Positions 16,510-25,151 of a stretch of 43,650 bases of DNA are shown piece by piece. Below the pieces are notes generated by a model. The model was not told where the DNA came from and made no database searches. It saw nothing but the letters and a program-made list of their open reading frames with translations. The first letter of the stretch is position 1. Each line of letters begins with the position of its first letter. This DNA comes from Acidobacteriota bacterium (lineage in GTDB: Bacteria; Acidobacteriota; Terriglobia; Acidiferrales; UBA7541), in assembly GCA_003223325.1 (NCBI GenBank), contig QHYS01000124.1, forward strand, positions 1,803 through 45,452, in the 5' to 3' direction. A program made the translations under genes and the position numbers.

Positions 16510-17502
16510 TCAGGGTTGCCTGAAGACGAGCAATTCGTCCGACAGCGAACCGCCGCCGCATCCCACAGCGCCGCCCACAAAATAGGCGTACTGCCCGACT
16601 ACTGCTGCTCCAAAGCCGTGTCGCCCTGCGGGCAGCGGTGCGAGCATCAGCCACCGATTCGTTTTTGGATCGTAGGCTTCGGTTTCAGAAAAAGTTTCGC
16701 CACGTTTGCATTCGCCGCCCGCATAGAGGATCAGCCCCTGATAGTGGACCGCCGCTCCGCTGCTTCGTGCCGTCGGAAGCGCGGCCGCCGATTGCCAGGA
16801 ATTGGCCGCCGAGTCATAGACTTCGTGCAGATTCGTGTTGTCGCTGCTGTCAGCGGTACGCCCGCCAATGACATGGATCTTCCCATCCACGACAATCACT
16901 CCCATATGATCGCGGGCTGTAGGGAGCGGCGCGGCCTCGTTCCATTTCCCGCTCGAAGGGTCGTAGACTTCATGGGTAGCGACAGTTACCTTGTCAAGTC
17001 CGCGCCCTCCTATCGCGTGGATTTTGCCACCAACCACGGCAACGCCGACCGAGCCGCGCGGGCTGCTGAGCGGCGCAAGTTGCCGCCAACTGTCGGTCGC
17101 GAGGTCGTATTCGAAAACGAGATTGAGTGCCCCGACATGCACATCTCTGGTGAAACCGCCGATCACATACAGCTTGTCGTTGAATCCGACGGCACCTGCA
17201 TGCGTCACTGCATGAGGGATCGGAGCGCGGTCGCGCCAGCGATCTTCCGTGGGATCGTATTCCTGATTGAGCTGCGAGGCCGACTTGCCAAGGGCTGTAC
17301 CACCTAGCACGTAGATCTTCCGGCCCAACTCCGCGACCGCAACTTCTCCGCGCTTGGTGGGAAGTGGTGCCCTTCTCGACCAGTTCCCGTGCAATTTAGG
17401 CGCTTCGGACTGTGTAAGGGGTATGCCGACTGCCAAACCGGCAAGAACCAGGTAAGACGCTACCATCCCGTGCAAGAGTGATTGGGCTGCAGGAAGCCTC
17501 AT
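16510..17502 (-). CDS. Secreted Kelch-repeat propeller protein
   Basis: This 330-residue protein has a signal peptide (LLHGMVASYLVLAGLAVGIPL) and about six Kelch repeats. Each has the double-glycine (KIYVLGG, KLYVIGG, KIHAIGG, KIHVIGG, LILYAGG, YAYFVGG) and a later YDP...W pair. It forms a complete six-bladed propeller in the periplasm or at the surface. Kelch propellers bind proteins or glycans; sialate mutarotase and galactose oxidase are related folds, but no catalytic residues identifying them were seen. CGAGGT four bases before the ATG supports the start. It is probably transcribed together with the cytochrome/propeller gene that follows 44 bases later. Confidence 0.88.
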   Translation of the reverse strand: MRLPAAQSLLHGMVASYLVLAGLAVGIPLTQSEAPKLHGNWSRRAPLPTKRGEVAVAELGRKIYVLGGTALGKSASQLNQEYDPTEDRWRDRAPIPHAVTHAGAVGFNDKLYVIGGFTRDVHVGALNLVFEYDLATDSWRQLAPLSSPRGSVGVAVVGGKIHAIGGRGLDKVTVATHEVYDPSSGKWNEAAPLPTARDHMGVIVVDGKIHVIGGRTADSSDNTNLHEVYDSAANSWQSAAALPTARSSGAAVHYQGLILYAGGECKRGETFSETEAYDPKTNRWLMLAPLPAGRHGFGAAVVGQYAYFVGGAVGCGGGSLSDELLVFRQP

Positions 17503-17525
17503 TGGGACCTCGTATGGGTCTCGGT

Positions 17526-17555
17526 TTTACGAGATTATGATCTAAATGTCGTAAA
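17526..17555. promoter_or_regulatory. Inverted repeat, possible operator
   Basis: TTTACGA at 17526-17532 and TCGTAAA at 17549-17555 form a 7-bp perfect inverted repeat with a 16-base spacer. It is just upstream of the Kelch gene start and inside the 211-base divergent region shared with the plus-strand jelly-roll gene. The position suits a regulator acting on one or both promoters. No binding protein can be named. Confidence 0.35.
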
Positions 17556-17713
17556 TCTCAAATTAACCAGGCAGCGGGTGCCACTGTTGGCAACCTCTTC
17601 GCTCGAGTAGCTCGGGATCAAAAGTGAAAAAACCGCCCCAAGCAAATGATTGGGAGTATGCTCGCGGTGGCAGGAATTCGAAACGAGAAACCTGGATAAC
17701 TAAAGGGGGAAAG

Positions 17714-18415
17714 ATGCGCAAACAAGATCTCATTCGGCTGGTTACGTGTGCCGCGTTGGCCACTGCCCCCATGATGACGCCGACGATTGCAGCCGGGCAA
17801 GCGACAGCTACTTCCGCCGTGGCACCCACGCCGCCCGCGCCGCAGATGCCCCCTTCCCTCGTACCTGCGCAGGTCGTCGATCTGATGACACCGGACGGAT
17901 CAGCGGTGTTCGGCGCGCAGTGGAGAACGATGGAGGCGAGGATCGTCGAAGGACCAGCGATAGCAAATGCCATGCCCGGGTATAAAACGTCGTACGACAT
18001 CCAGCCACACGCCGGCGAATCCGGCTTCGATGACTCGTCGTGGCCGACAATCAGCGCCAAGGGGCTGGCCGACCGGCGTGGCGGGGGCAAAGTGTCCTTC
18101 ATCTGGTACCGTACGAGCCTGACGATACCAGCAAAAATCGGGAACTTCGACACATCGGGTGCCACGGCGGTGTTGACGGCTTACGTCGATGATTACGCCG
18201 AAGTGTGGGTCAATGGGCAGATGCCGCGCCGCGCCGGCTACCCGAGCCCGGCCGCCGTCCAAGGCTTCAACATGCCCAATCGCGTGGTGCTGGCCGATGC
18301 TGTCAAGCCGGGCGACAAGTTCCAGATCGCAATCTTCGGCATCAACGGGCCGATTTCAGTCGCACCGATGAATTTCGTGTGGTTCCGCGAAGCGAAGATC
18401 GAATTTTTTCGCTGA
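17714..18415 (+). CDS. Secreted jelly-roll (galactose-binding-like) protein
   Basis: 233 residues with a signal peptide (LIRLVTCAALATAPMMTPTIAAG), a Pro/Ala-rich linker and one beta-sandwich. The blocks YDIQPHAGESGFDDSSW, FIWYRTSLTIPAKIGNFDTS, AYVDDYAEVWVNGQMPR and QIAIFGINGPISVAPMNFVW resemble the galactose-binding-like module seen at the front of many bacterial SMP-30/gluconolactonase proteins. Here the protein ends after this module, so the hydrolase part is absent. It probably binds carbohydrate or another protein in the periplasm. GGGGGAAAG before ATG 17714 supports the start; an upstream ATG at 17624 would not give a proper signal peptide. The cytochrome c/copper monooxygenase gene follows 176 bases later on the same strand. 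Confidence 0.75.
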   Translation: MRKQDLIRLVTCAALATAPMMTPTIAAGQATATSAVAPTPPAPQMPPSLVPAQVVDLMTPDGSAVFGAQWRTMEARIVEGPAIANAMPGYKTSYDIQPHAGESGFDDSSWPTISAKGLADRRGGGKVSFIWYRTSLTIPAKIGNFDTSGATAVLTAYVDDYAEVWVNGQMPRRAGYPSPAAVQGFNMPNRVVLADAVKPGDKFQIAIFGINGPISVAPMNFVWFREAKIEFFR

Positions 18416-18591
18416 AGCGACTGCAGAGTCGTTTGTACGTTACGGCGCACCAAGCTGGTGGTCTGGAAGATGATATGACCGATATGAGCAAATTTGGTTC
18501 ACTCAGGAGGGTCTCAGGTGTATAACTCTACCTAGCTGGGAAGCCAAGACGGAAATTCGTTACGCGCGAGTATGAAGTGAAAGGAGCGTCT

Positions 18592-19989
18592 ATGCTTCGA
18601 TTTGTCGTCGCGATTTTCCTGGCGGCTGTCGGGGCCTTTGCCGCCGATGGCCCTTCCTCCACTATTCCGCCCGAATCGATCACCTTCAACAAGGACGTGC
18701 TGCCGATCTTGCAGAAGAACTGTCAGGGCTGTCATCGCCCCGGCCAGATTGCACCGATGTCGTTTCTCGACTACCAGGGTACGCGACCGTGGGCAAAGGC
18801 AATGAAGGCGGCGATTACGAGCAGGAAAATGCCCCCGTGGTTCGCCGATCCGAACTACGGCCACTTTTCGAACGATCGCGCCCTGAAGCAGAGCGAGATC
18901 GACACGATCGTGGCGTGGGCCGACGGCGGAGCAAAAGAAGGCGATCCCAAAGACGCGCCGCCCCCGGCGGCATGGCCAGCCGATGGCTGGCAGATCCAAC
19001 CCGACTATATCGTAAAAGGACCGCGGTATGACGTCCCGGCGACGGGTATCATGGAGTGGACCAACGTGGTCATGCCGAGCGGTTTAACTGAGGATACCTG
19101 GATTACGTCCCTCGAGATCAAACCCAGCGCGCTTCAAGTGACGCATCACATCTGCATCCGCTTCATCGCTCACACGCCGGATATAAAGTATGGCGTCCCA
19201 GTCTGGGTGGATAAACAGCGCGACGAAAGCGGGAGTGAACTGCCCAGGCCCAAGGGCGAAAGACAGCAGCTCCCCGGAGTGGCGGGAGTCGCGGTGGACG
19301 ACCGAGAACTCCGCGCCAGAAGCGTGAACCCCGGCGGACTAGATGGCTGCTATGTCCCCGGTCTCCAGGCCGCCGACTATCGCGTGTTTAACGCGGCCAA
19401 GCTGATCCCCGCCAATAGCGACATCGTGTTTCAGTTGCACTACACCGCCATCGGCAAGCCCATGACCGACGAACCCGAAGTGGGCTTTACCATCGCAAAG
19501 GAACCGCCCCAGCGCAGGTTCATCTCTTACAACACCCAGCCGGCGGTGGGTACCGATAGCGAAGTCTTTCGCATTCCGCCCAACGACGGGAACTGGGCAA
19601 GTCCTCCGGCCGAGATCCTGTTTAACGAGGACGCGCAACTGGTCTGGATGATGCCGCATATGCACCTGCGCGGGAAGGACATGACCTACCGTCTCGAGTA
19701 TCCGAGCGGCGAGCAGCAAATCATTCTCAACGTGCCTCACTACGACTTTAATTGGCAGCTCGGTTACTACACGGACATCAAGGTTCCGAAGGGCAGTCGG
19801 ATGCTGGTAGATGCCCACTTTGATAACTCGCCCAGCAACAAGTTCAACCCCGATCCCAACCGGCCCGTGTATTACGGAGATCAGACTTGGGAAGAGATGA
19901 TGGCCCCGTTCTTCGGCATCGTGGTCGATGCGAAGGTTGATCCCAAAAAAGTGGTCACAGTGAAGGGCACCCCCGGTAGGGGCGCGTAA
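18592..19989 (+). CDS. Cytochrome c / copper type II monooxygenase-like protein
   Basis: 465 residues with a signal peptide (RFVVAIFLAAVGAFA). A cytochrome c domain has CQGCH at residues 44-48 in the context KNCQGCHRPGQIAPMSFLDY. The rest resembles the two-domain copper type II ascorbate-dependent monooxygenase fold of peptidylglycine and dopamine hydroxylases. It has a His-His pair (VTHHIC, 185-186), FQLHYT (His 283) and MMPHMHLRG (HxH, 356 and 358), plus HFDNSPSNKFNP near the end. These histidines fit the two copper sites. Its predicted role is copper-dependent hydroxylation, or a redox relay, in the periplasm with electrons delivered through its own heme; the substrate is unknown. AAAGGAG five bases before ATG 18592 sets the start. 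It is a paralog of the gene at 20840-22315, which lies on the other strand. Confidence 0.85.
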   Translation: MLRFVVAIFLAAVGAFAADGPSSTIPPESITFNKDVLPILQKNCQGCHRPGQIAPMSFLDYQGTRPWAKAMKAAITSRKMPPWFADPNYGHFSNDRALKQSEIDTIVAWADGGAKEGDPKDAPPPAAWPADGWQIQPDYIVKGPRYDVPATGIMEWTNVVMPSGLTEDTWITSLEIKPSALQVTHHICIRFIAHTPDIKYGVPVWVDKQRDESGSELPRPKGERQQLPGVAGVAVDDRELRARSVNPGGLDGCYVPGLQAADYRVFNAAKLIPANSDIVFQLHYTAIGKPMTDEPEVGFTIAKEPPQRRFISYNTQPAVGTDSEVFRIPPNDGNWASPPAEILFNEDAQLVWMMPHMHLRGKDMTYRLEYPSGEQQIILNVPHYDFNWQLGYYTDIKVPKGSRMLVDAHFDNSPSNKFNPDPNRPVYYGDQTWEEMMAPFFGIVVDAKVDPKKVVTVKGTPGRGA

Positions 19990-20058
19990 GGATAGTCGGA
20001 GAGATCTTGGTTGCGGCTAACGACCCCCAAGTGTCTGATTAAAGTAGCGACGACACCC

Positions 20059-20805
20059 TTACTTGATGGCCGGTGGCAGGCCATACCCTGCAAGCGGCAG
20101 ATTGGATATGAACCAGATCACAATATCCGGTTCGAGATCCGGCTGCTTCGCGAAGATCGACGCCGCGTGTCCCGCATTGGTGAACATTTCGAGGTGGCTG
20201 TCACTGTTGGTGGACAGGGCGACTAGTTTCTTGGTCGCTGCCGCGGCGCCGCGATCTTCGTCGCTCGCTACGCCGAGAATCGGAACCTTGGGTGAATCCT
20301 GGATATAAGCTTCACCCTCCGGATCAGTACTACCAGACAAGAGGACGAGCGTTCTGATCTCTGGATGACGCCGAGCGGCGTGAACGGCTTGATTCACAGC
20401 GCAGTTACCCGCGACGATGCCGATTGCTCTCGGGTTGACAACGCTTTGGGACGTCAGGAAGCTCAAGGCTGCGTCGACGTCGCTGGGCATCTGATCCATG
20501 ATTTTTTGCCGCTGTGCTGGAGAGTCCGTGTACTCTCCGGCCTGGCTTCCGCCGAAACCACGGAAATCGAATGTCAGCACGTTATAGCGAGCGCTGTTCA
20601 GCATGGTCGCAAGTTGATCGTAGATGTGACGATCACCATCACACTGATGCAACAGAAGCACTCCGGGCGCTGGTCTCTCTGCCGAATAGAACGTGCCCTT
20701 CAGGGTGAATCCATCGGCAGCGCGGAAGGTGACGTCTTGCTTCTCGGCACGCGCGTTCGTCACGAAGACAACAATCAACAGCGCGACTGACCACAATGTC
20801 TTCAT
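20059..20805 (-). CDS. Secreted alpha/beta hydrolase, dienelactone-hydrolase-like
   Basis: 248 residues with a signal peptide (LWSVALLIVVFVTNARA) and an alpha/beta-hydrolase fold. VLLLHQCDGDRHIYDQLA forms the oxyanion loop and FDFRGFGGSQAG follows strand four. The nucleophile position is a cysteine in GIVAGNCAVNQ (Cys 135), as in dienelactone hydrolases. Asp in ASDEDRG and His in NAGHAASIF (about 213) complete the triad. Secretion is unusual for a dienelactone hydrolase, which is normally cytoplasmic. It lies 34 bases after the cytochrome c/copper protein on the same strand and is the third gene of the epoxide-hydrolase operon, suggesting it opens a lactone or ester formed by that pathway. 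The start is ATG 20805, before the signal peptide. Confidence 0.85.
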   Translation of the reverse strand: MKTLWSVALLIVVFVTNARAEKQDVTFRAADGFTLKGTFYSAERPAPGVLLLHQCDGDRHIYDQLATMLNSARYNVLTFDFRGFGGSQAGEYTDSPAQRQKIMDQMPSDVDAALSFLTSQSVVNPRAIGIVAGNCAVNQAVHAARRHPEIRTLVLLSGSTDPEGEAYIQDSPKVPILGVASDEDRGAAAATKKLVALSTNSDSHLEMFTNAGHAASIFAKQPDLEPDIVIWFISNLPLAGYGLPPAIK

Positions 20806-20839
20806 CGAATGAACCCCCACGCGAATTAAGCAAATCTCG

Positions 20840-22315
20840 TCAGAAGCGCTCCCCTGTCAATTCTTGCTCATTCGCCTTTCGATCCGTGACGAAGCCCATG
20901 TTAGGGGTACCCATCTCTTCCCAACTCTGCCCGCCATAAAACACCCACTTGCTTTGGTCGGGGTTGTATTTATTGCTCGCCGAATTGTCGTACATGAACT
21001 GGACGTGCATCCGGGAACCTTTCGGTATCTTCAGCGAGGTTCGGTATGTGAGCTGCCAATTGAAATCGTAGTGGGGAACGTCGAGGACGATCTCTTCTCG
21101 GCCATCGGGATAAATCAGCGAGTATCGGACACTCTTTCCCCGCACGTGCGCGTGCGGTCGGAGCCACACGAGTTCGATGTCCCTCTTGAACGTAATGTCC
21201 GCCGGAGGACCTGAATAGTTGCCATCGTAAGGCGGGATCGCCAGTTTCTCATTGGCTTGTTGCCGGCTCAAAATCGAATTATTCAGGGCTGAGTCAGTGT
21301 TTACCGCGGCGTCGCCCTCGCCACCGCCTTGGGAGACGAACATCTTCGGCGGAGGTACCTTTGCGACCGTGAAGCCAATCCTGCTGCTGTCAACGACCGC
21401 GGCGCCGTTCGTCGTGTAATGAACGCTCACAACGATGTCCGATCCCGCAGGCACAAATACGCCAGCGTGGAGCGGGCGGTAATCTTCAAACGGCAACCCT
21501 GGTAGGTAACAAAATTGATTGCCTCCGCGGACCGATGGCCGGCCCTCGCGCCGCGTCTCCACGGTGCTGCCTACCGGCCGCGAGACCACGATGCCTTCTC
21601 TCGGCGGCGTGCTTCCGACATGAGTCTTCGCAACTCCGTCGTCATCTCTTGGGACTTCGACCCACTCATATACGTTGTACGGAGTCGTGGGCTTGTGTTT
21701 CGCGAAATCAAAGCACAGGTGATGCACCACCGCCGTCGCTCCCGGGCGAATCTCTACCGATGTGACCCACGTATCCTCTTTGAACGGAGCCGGAACCGCC
21801 AGTTGCTCCCATTCTTTTATCCCGGTGGCAGGAACCGGATAAGGCGGCAGCTCAACCGTCACATCTGGCTGGATGTTCCAACCGCCTTCGGGCCATTGAA
21901 CCGATGGGGGCGCATTCGCCGGATCGCCCGCCGGCGCGCCGCTATTCACCCAAGCCACAATCGTGTCGATCTCCGCCTGATTCAAAGAACGGTCGTTGTC
22001 AAAATGACCGTATTCCGGATTGGCGAACCAAGGCGGCATTTTTCTTGCGGCGACTGCGTTCTTGATGGCTCTGGCCCAGGGACGAGCGCTCTGATAGTCG
22101 AGGAGGGAAAACGGCCCAATTTGACCCGGCCTATGGCAAGTCTGGCAATGCTCCTGAACGATCGGCAGCACATCCTTGTAGAACGTAGGAGTACTGTCGC
22201 TAACAGCAGTCTCGTCAACCTTTGCACTCGTGCGAGGAGGTTTCGCCGCCCACGCAGTAGCACCCAACGCCAGCCCGACGGCCGTCAAACCAGCAACAAG
22301 GCTCTTCGTCGTCAT
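20840..22315 (-). CDS. Cytochrome c / copper type II monooxygenase-like protein
   Basis: 491 residues, paralogous to the protein at 18592-19989. After a signal peptide (LVAGLTAVGLALGATAWAA) comes a cytochrome c domain with CQTCH at residues 57-61. The copper monooxygenase-like region follows, with VVHHLC (198-199), VSVHYTT (His 299) and RPHAHVRG (388 and 390). The late motif reads FMYDNSASNKYNP, where the sister protein has AHFDNS, so one histidine is exchanged for methionine. It carries an insert between the domains (around 225-265) that the sister lacks in this form. GGAGG six bases before ATG 22315 sets the start; the 45 upstream residues of the open frame are not natural. It sits between epoxide hydrolase (52 bases upstream) and a dienelactone-hydrolase-like gene. 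Confidence 0.87.
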   Translation of the reverse strand: MTTKSLVAGLTAVGLALGATAWAAKPPRTSAKVDETAVSDSTPTFYKDVLPIVQEHCQTCHRPGQIGPFSLLDYQSARPWARAIKNAVAARKMPPWFANPEYGHFDNDRSLNQAEIDTIVAWVNSGAPAGDPANAPPSVQWPEGGWNIQPDVTVELPPYPVPATGIKEWEQLAVPAPFKEDTWVTSVEIRPGATAVVHHLCFDFAKHKPTTPYNVYEWVEVPRDDDGVAKTHVGSTPPREGIVVSRPVGSTVETRREGRPSVRGGNQFCYLPGLPFEDYRPLHAGVFVPAGSDIVVSVHYTTNGAAVVDSSRIGFTVAKVPPPKMFVSQGGGEGDAAVNTDSALNNSILSRQQANEKLAIPPYDGNYSGPPADITFKRDIELVWLRPHAHVRGKSVRYSLIYPDGREEIVLDVPHYDFNWQLTYRTSLKIPKGSRMHVQFMYDNSASNKYNPDQSKWVFYGGQSWEEMGTPNMGFVTDRKANEQELTGERF

Positions 22316-22367
22316 ATAACACCTCCAACAACGACCACATCCAACAACGATGACAGCTTCATCCACT

Positions 22368-23633
22368 TCAAGTCCGCAGTTTGCGGAAAAAATCCCGCAG
22401 GTCCGCCACAAAAAGTTCCGGCTGCTCCCAGCACGCGAAATGTCCTCCACGTGGCATTTTTGAGTAATGCACCAGATTATAGTTCCGTTCGATCACGCTT
22501 CGAGGAGCATTCAGCGTCGGCAGTTCGCGCGGGAAGGACGCGAAACCGGACGGCACAGTAACCCTGCCGCCTATGCTGGTCTTGTCGTCAATCATTCCGC
22601 GGTAAAACCACACCGAAGTCCCGATCGTATCCGTTGCCAGATAAATCATCACATCGGTAAGAACCTGGTCTTTCGTGAAGACGGGATCGAGCGTGGCCCC
22701 CGAATCGCTCCAGAGCCTCAATTTTTCTGTTATCCAGGCCGCGGTGCCGAGCGGGTTATCGGTGAGCGCGAACGCAACGGTCTGGGGCTTGTGCTGATGT
22801 TCATTGAAGTAGTCCCTTTCGGCCGCCACAAAAGCGGTCACTGTGCGTACCCAGGCGCGTTCCTCCTCCGTCTGTTCCGCTTCCGGAGGCGCGGGTCCTC
22901 CTCCGCCGTTGAAGTGAACTCCAAGGAGTGAGTCCGGGTATTGGCGGGCCAATTGCGCGGTGACGCCGCTTCCCAAGTCTCCTCCCTGGGCGCCGTATTT
23001 TGAATACCCAAGCACCTCGGTCATAAGCCGGTGCCAGAGAGTCGCCGTTGTGGGCGCCCCGATGGGCTTACTGGGCTTCGACGAAAAGCCGAAGCCCGGG
23101 ACCGAGGGCACGACTATGTCAAACGATTCCCCGGGCGCGCCACCGAAGTGCTGGGGATCGCTCAACGGCCCAATCGCTTCGAGGAACTCCAAGACCGAGC
23201 CCGGCCAGCCGTGCGTCAAGACCAAGGGAACCGGATTAGGTCCCTTCCCTTTTACGTAATAGAAGTGAATATCGAACTCACCCACCCGAGCCAGGAACTG
23301 AGGGTAGCGGTTCAGGCTCGCCTCCGCCTTACGCCAGTCATATCGCGTGGTCCAATATTGGGCCAACGCCTTCATGTAGTCCCAGTTCGCGCCATAGCGC
23401 CAGTCCGTAGCGTCCAGCCGGTCGGGCCAGCGCGTGTCGCGCACACGGCTGAGAATGTGTTTGATCGTCGCCTCGGGAACGTTTACGCGGAAGGGACGCA
23501 ACGCCGCGCCCTGAACTTCGCCCTTGACTTCGGAAGATAGGCTCGGCTGCTCCAGGATGGGAAGCCCAGCCGCGAGGAGAGGCATCGCTAGTACCGCACG
23601 CCGCGACACCTTCCGATTGCCATCGGATTCCAT
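22368..23633 (-). CDS. Epoxide hydrolase with Tat-like signal
   Basis: 421 residues. The N-terminus has a twin-arginine-type signal (SRRAVLAMPLLAAGLP). An epoxide-hydrolase N-terminal domain follows (FRVNVPEATIKHILSRVRDT, then RWPDRLDATDWRYG), and then an alpha/beta-hydrolase core. HGWPGS (141-146) is the oxyanion motif, QGGDLGS holds the nucleophile Asp (about 219), and GGHFACWEQPE carries the catalytic His. FYRGMIDD and similar tyrosines of the lid are present. It converts an epoxide to a diol, here probably in the periplasm. TGGAG six bases before ATG 23633 sets the start. It is the first gene of a three-gene operon with a cytochrome c/copper monooxygenase and a secreted dienelactone-hydrolase-like protein. 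Confidence 0.92.
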   Translation of the reverse strand: MESDGNRKVSRRAVLAMPLLAAGLPILEQPSLSSEVKGEVQGAALRPFRVNVPEATIKHILSRVRDTRWPDRLDATDWRYGANWDYMKALAQYWTTRYDWRKAEASLNRYPQFLARVGEFDIHFYYVKGKGPNPVPLVLTHGWPGSVLEFLEAIGPLSDPQHFGGAPGESFDIVVPSVPGFGFSSKPSKPIGAPTTATLWHRLMTEVLGYSKYGAQGGDLGSGVTAQLARQYPDSLLGVHFNGGGGPAPPEAEQTEEERAWVRTVTAFVAAERDYFNEHQHKPQTVAFALTDNPLGTAAWITEKLRLWSDSGATLDPVFTKDQVLTDVMIYLATDTIGTSVWFYRGMIDDKTSIGGRVTVPSGFASFPRELPTLNAPRSVIERNYNLVHYSKMPRGGHFACWEQPELFVADLRDFFRKLRT

Positions 23634-23866
23634 GGTCAGCTCCAGAAGAAAGGATTGCCGTGGCCTACTTGGGCTGTCTAGCTTGCGAGTAAGATACACC
23701 GGGCCGCCGCCGCATACAATTCTGCTGGGGTGGAAGATTCGTTCGACGGAACCACATTGCTACGGAGTATCGCACTACGCCGAGTCTTTGCCTGATCCCC
23801 ACCACGACGGTTGCTGCGATTGCTAGGCCAGCCAGATTCCAAAGCGCCGACTGATCGAGCATAACA

Positions 23867-24370
23867 TCATGGGCGCGGCACATGCATTGAGAACAGCACG
23901 AGCACACCATTGATGGAGCTGAACCAATGCGGCGTGTTTTCCGGAACGAGAATGAAATCTCCTTTCGCGATGGAGCGCGACGTTCCGCCTTCAATCCCGG
24001 AGCCACTGAGGTTCGTGGAATTGGTTCGAGTCTCCTTGACGAGCTTGCCGCCGGTCATCAAAGTCGCTGATCCATCGATCACGTAGAACATCTCTGCCTC
24101 TTTTTCATGGACGGCAGCGGGGCCAACCGAGGCGCGGTATTCAAGATGCCCGTCATACGATCCCAGTTCGAGCATGGGTTCCGCGACGGTTGGTTGGCCT
24201 TCCTTGCGCTCGCTTTTCGCTTTGGCAATAAGCGCGGTGACATCAGCAGCAGAGGTAAAGGTCTTAGTTGGCTTGTCAGACGATTGCGGGGACGGTTGCC
24301 TCGCGGGCGGCTCCGCCAACGCCACCGCAGCCGCAAGAGTGAAAGCGAGACTGATTATCATTGTGCGCAT
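23867..24370 (-). CDS. Secreted cupin-domain protein
   Basis: 167 residues with a signal peptide (MIISLAFTLAAAVALA) and one cupin barrel. VGPAAVHEKEAEMFYVIDGS is the first cupin motif with a His and two Glu residues. GDFILVPENTPHWFSSINGV is the second, with the final His. It is related in layout to the adjacent gene at 24653-25151: both have a V(I/S)GSATL-like strand, a GG-rich insert and KGD(x)IxVP(x)xTxHW. It probably binds a metal and a small ligand in the periplasm. GGAGG four bases before ATG 24370 sets the start. An open frame extends upstream to 24493 but without support. The ligand and pathway are unknown. Confidence 0.83.
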   Translation of the reverse strand: MRTMIISLAFTLAAAVALAEPPARQPSPQSSDKPTKTFTSAADVTALIAKAKSERKEGQPTVAEPMLELGSYDGHLEYRASVGPAAVHEKEAEMFYVIDGSATLMTGGKLVKETRTNSTNLSGSGIEGGTSRSIAKGDFILVPENTPHWFSSINGVLVLFSMHVPRP

Positions 24371-24652
24371 AAAACCTCCAAGTGTGCTTCGCCTATTACC
24401 AGCCTGAGCGATCCTGCCACAGGGCCTTTTAACCTGACTTTCCGATTTAGACCCGTGGCTTGCCGCATCGTACGCTTCTCCTGCCCTCGACACAACGGAT
24501 TTGCCGCCAGAGCCGCCAGAGCGGGACGCACGAAATCAGAAGGAGCCTGACGCCCAACTCCGAGAAGCGCGTCTTTCGGAAGAAAATGCCCTGCAGCCGT
24601 CCAAATTCGGAAATTACAATTTATCGAGTGCGAAAAAAAAAGAAGAGGCGCT

Positions 24653-25151
24653 CTAGGGCACAGGAACCTCCAGATAGCGGAACGGTGTTACCACGTTCTT
24701 ATACCAATGAATGGTGTCGAGAGGAACAATATACACATCCCCTTTGCCGATACGATGTGACTCGCCACCCTGGATGGGTTGGCCGCCAAACTTGTCAGGG
24801 GCTGTAGCTTTGGCCGTTCCGCCGATGACCAAGGTCGCAGCCCCGCTCACCACATACACGACAGCAGTATAGCCTTTATGGCTACACCCCTCCGGTTTGC
24901 ACGCAGCCTTCACAGATTCCCGACTGTGCGTATCCACGCTGTAGGTCCCCTTGCTGGAGGTGTCGCTCCATAGGAGGTCGCTGCCCCCCATTGCCGACAG
25001 CTTTGGTAAACGATGCATTTAGTTTCTCGTGATCGAAGACGGTAACAACTCCGGAAGGTGAATTTTCTTGTGCGATTGTTTGGCCATGCCAGACCGCGCC
25101 GATCGCCACAACTGCCAGACCTGTCAGAAAGGTCTTTCGAATACTCAACAT
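24653..25151 (-). pseudogene. Secreted cupin gene, frameshifted in a G6 run
   Basis: The first part (25151 to about 24990) encodes a signal peptide (MLSIRKTFLTGLAVVAIGAV) and VVTVFDHEKLNASFTKAV. The frame then breaks at a run of six G on the minus strand (24984-24989). Removing one G joins it smoothly to SDLLWSDTSSKGTYSVDTH and on through the cupin motifs HKGYTAVVYVVSGAATLVIG and GKGDVYIVPLDTIHWYKNV to the stop, giving a product of about 165 residues. The two parts match the undamaged paralog downstream in length and layout. The shift may be a true inactivating mutation, slippage-based switching, or a sequence error in the homopolymer. If real, the cell would make only an 89-residue secreted fragment. 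Confidence 0.75.

Noticed and set aside
21515-22561. Plus-strand reading frame of 348 residues
   Set aside because: Covers the cytochrome c/copper gene and the end of the epoxide hydrolase in antisense. Arginine-rich, with no motif.
24615-24655. Run of A residues after the frameshifted cupin as a terminator
   Set aside because: The T-tract on the minus strand is present, but no stable stem precedes it.
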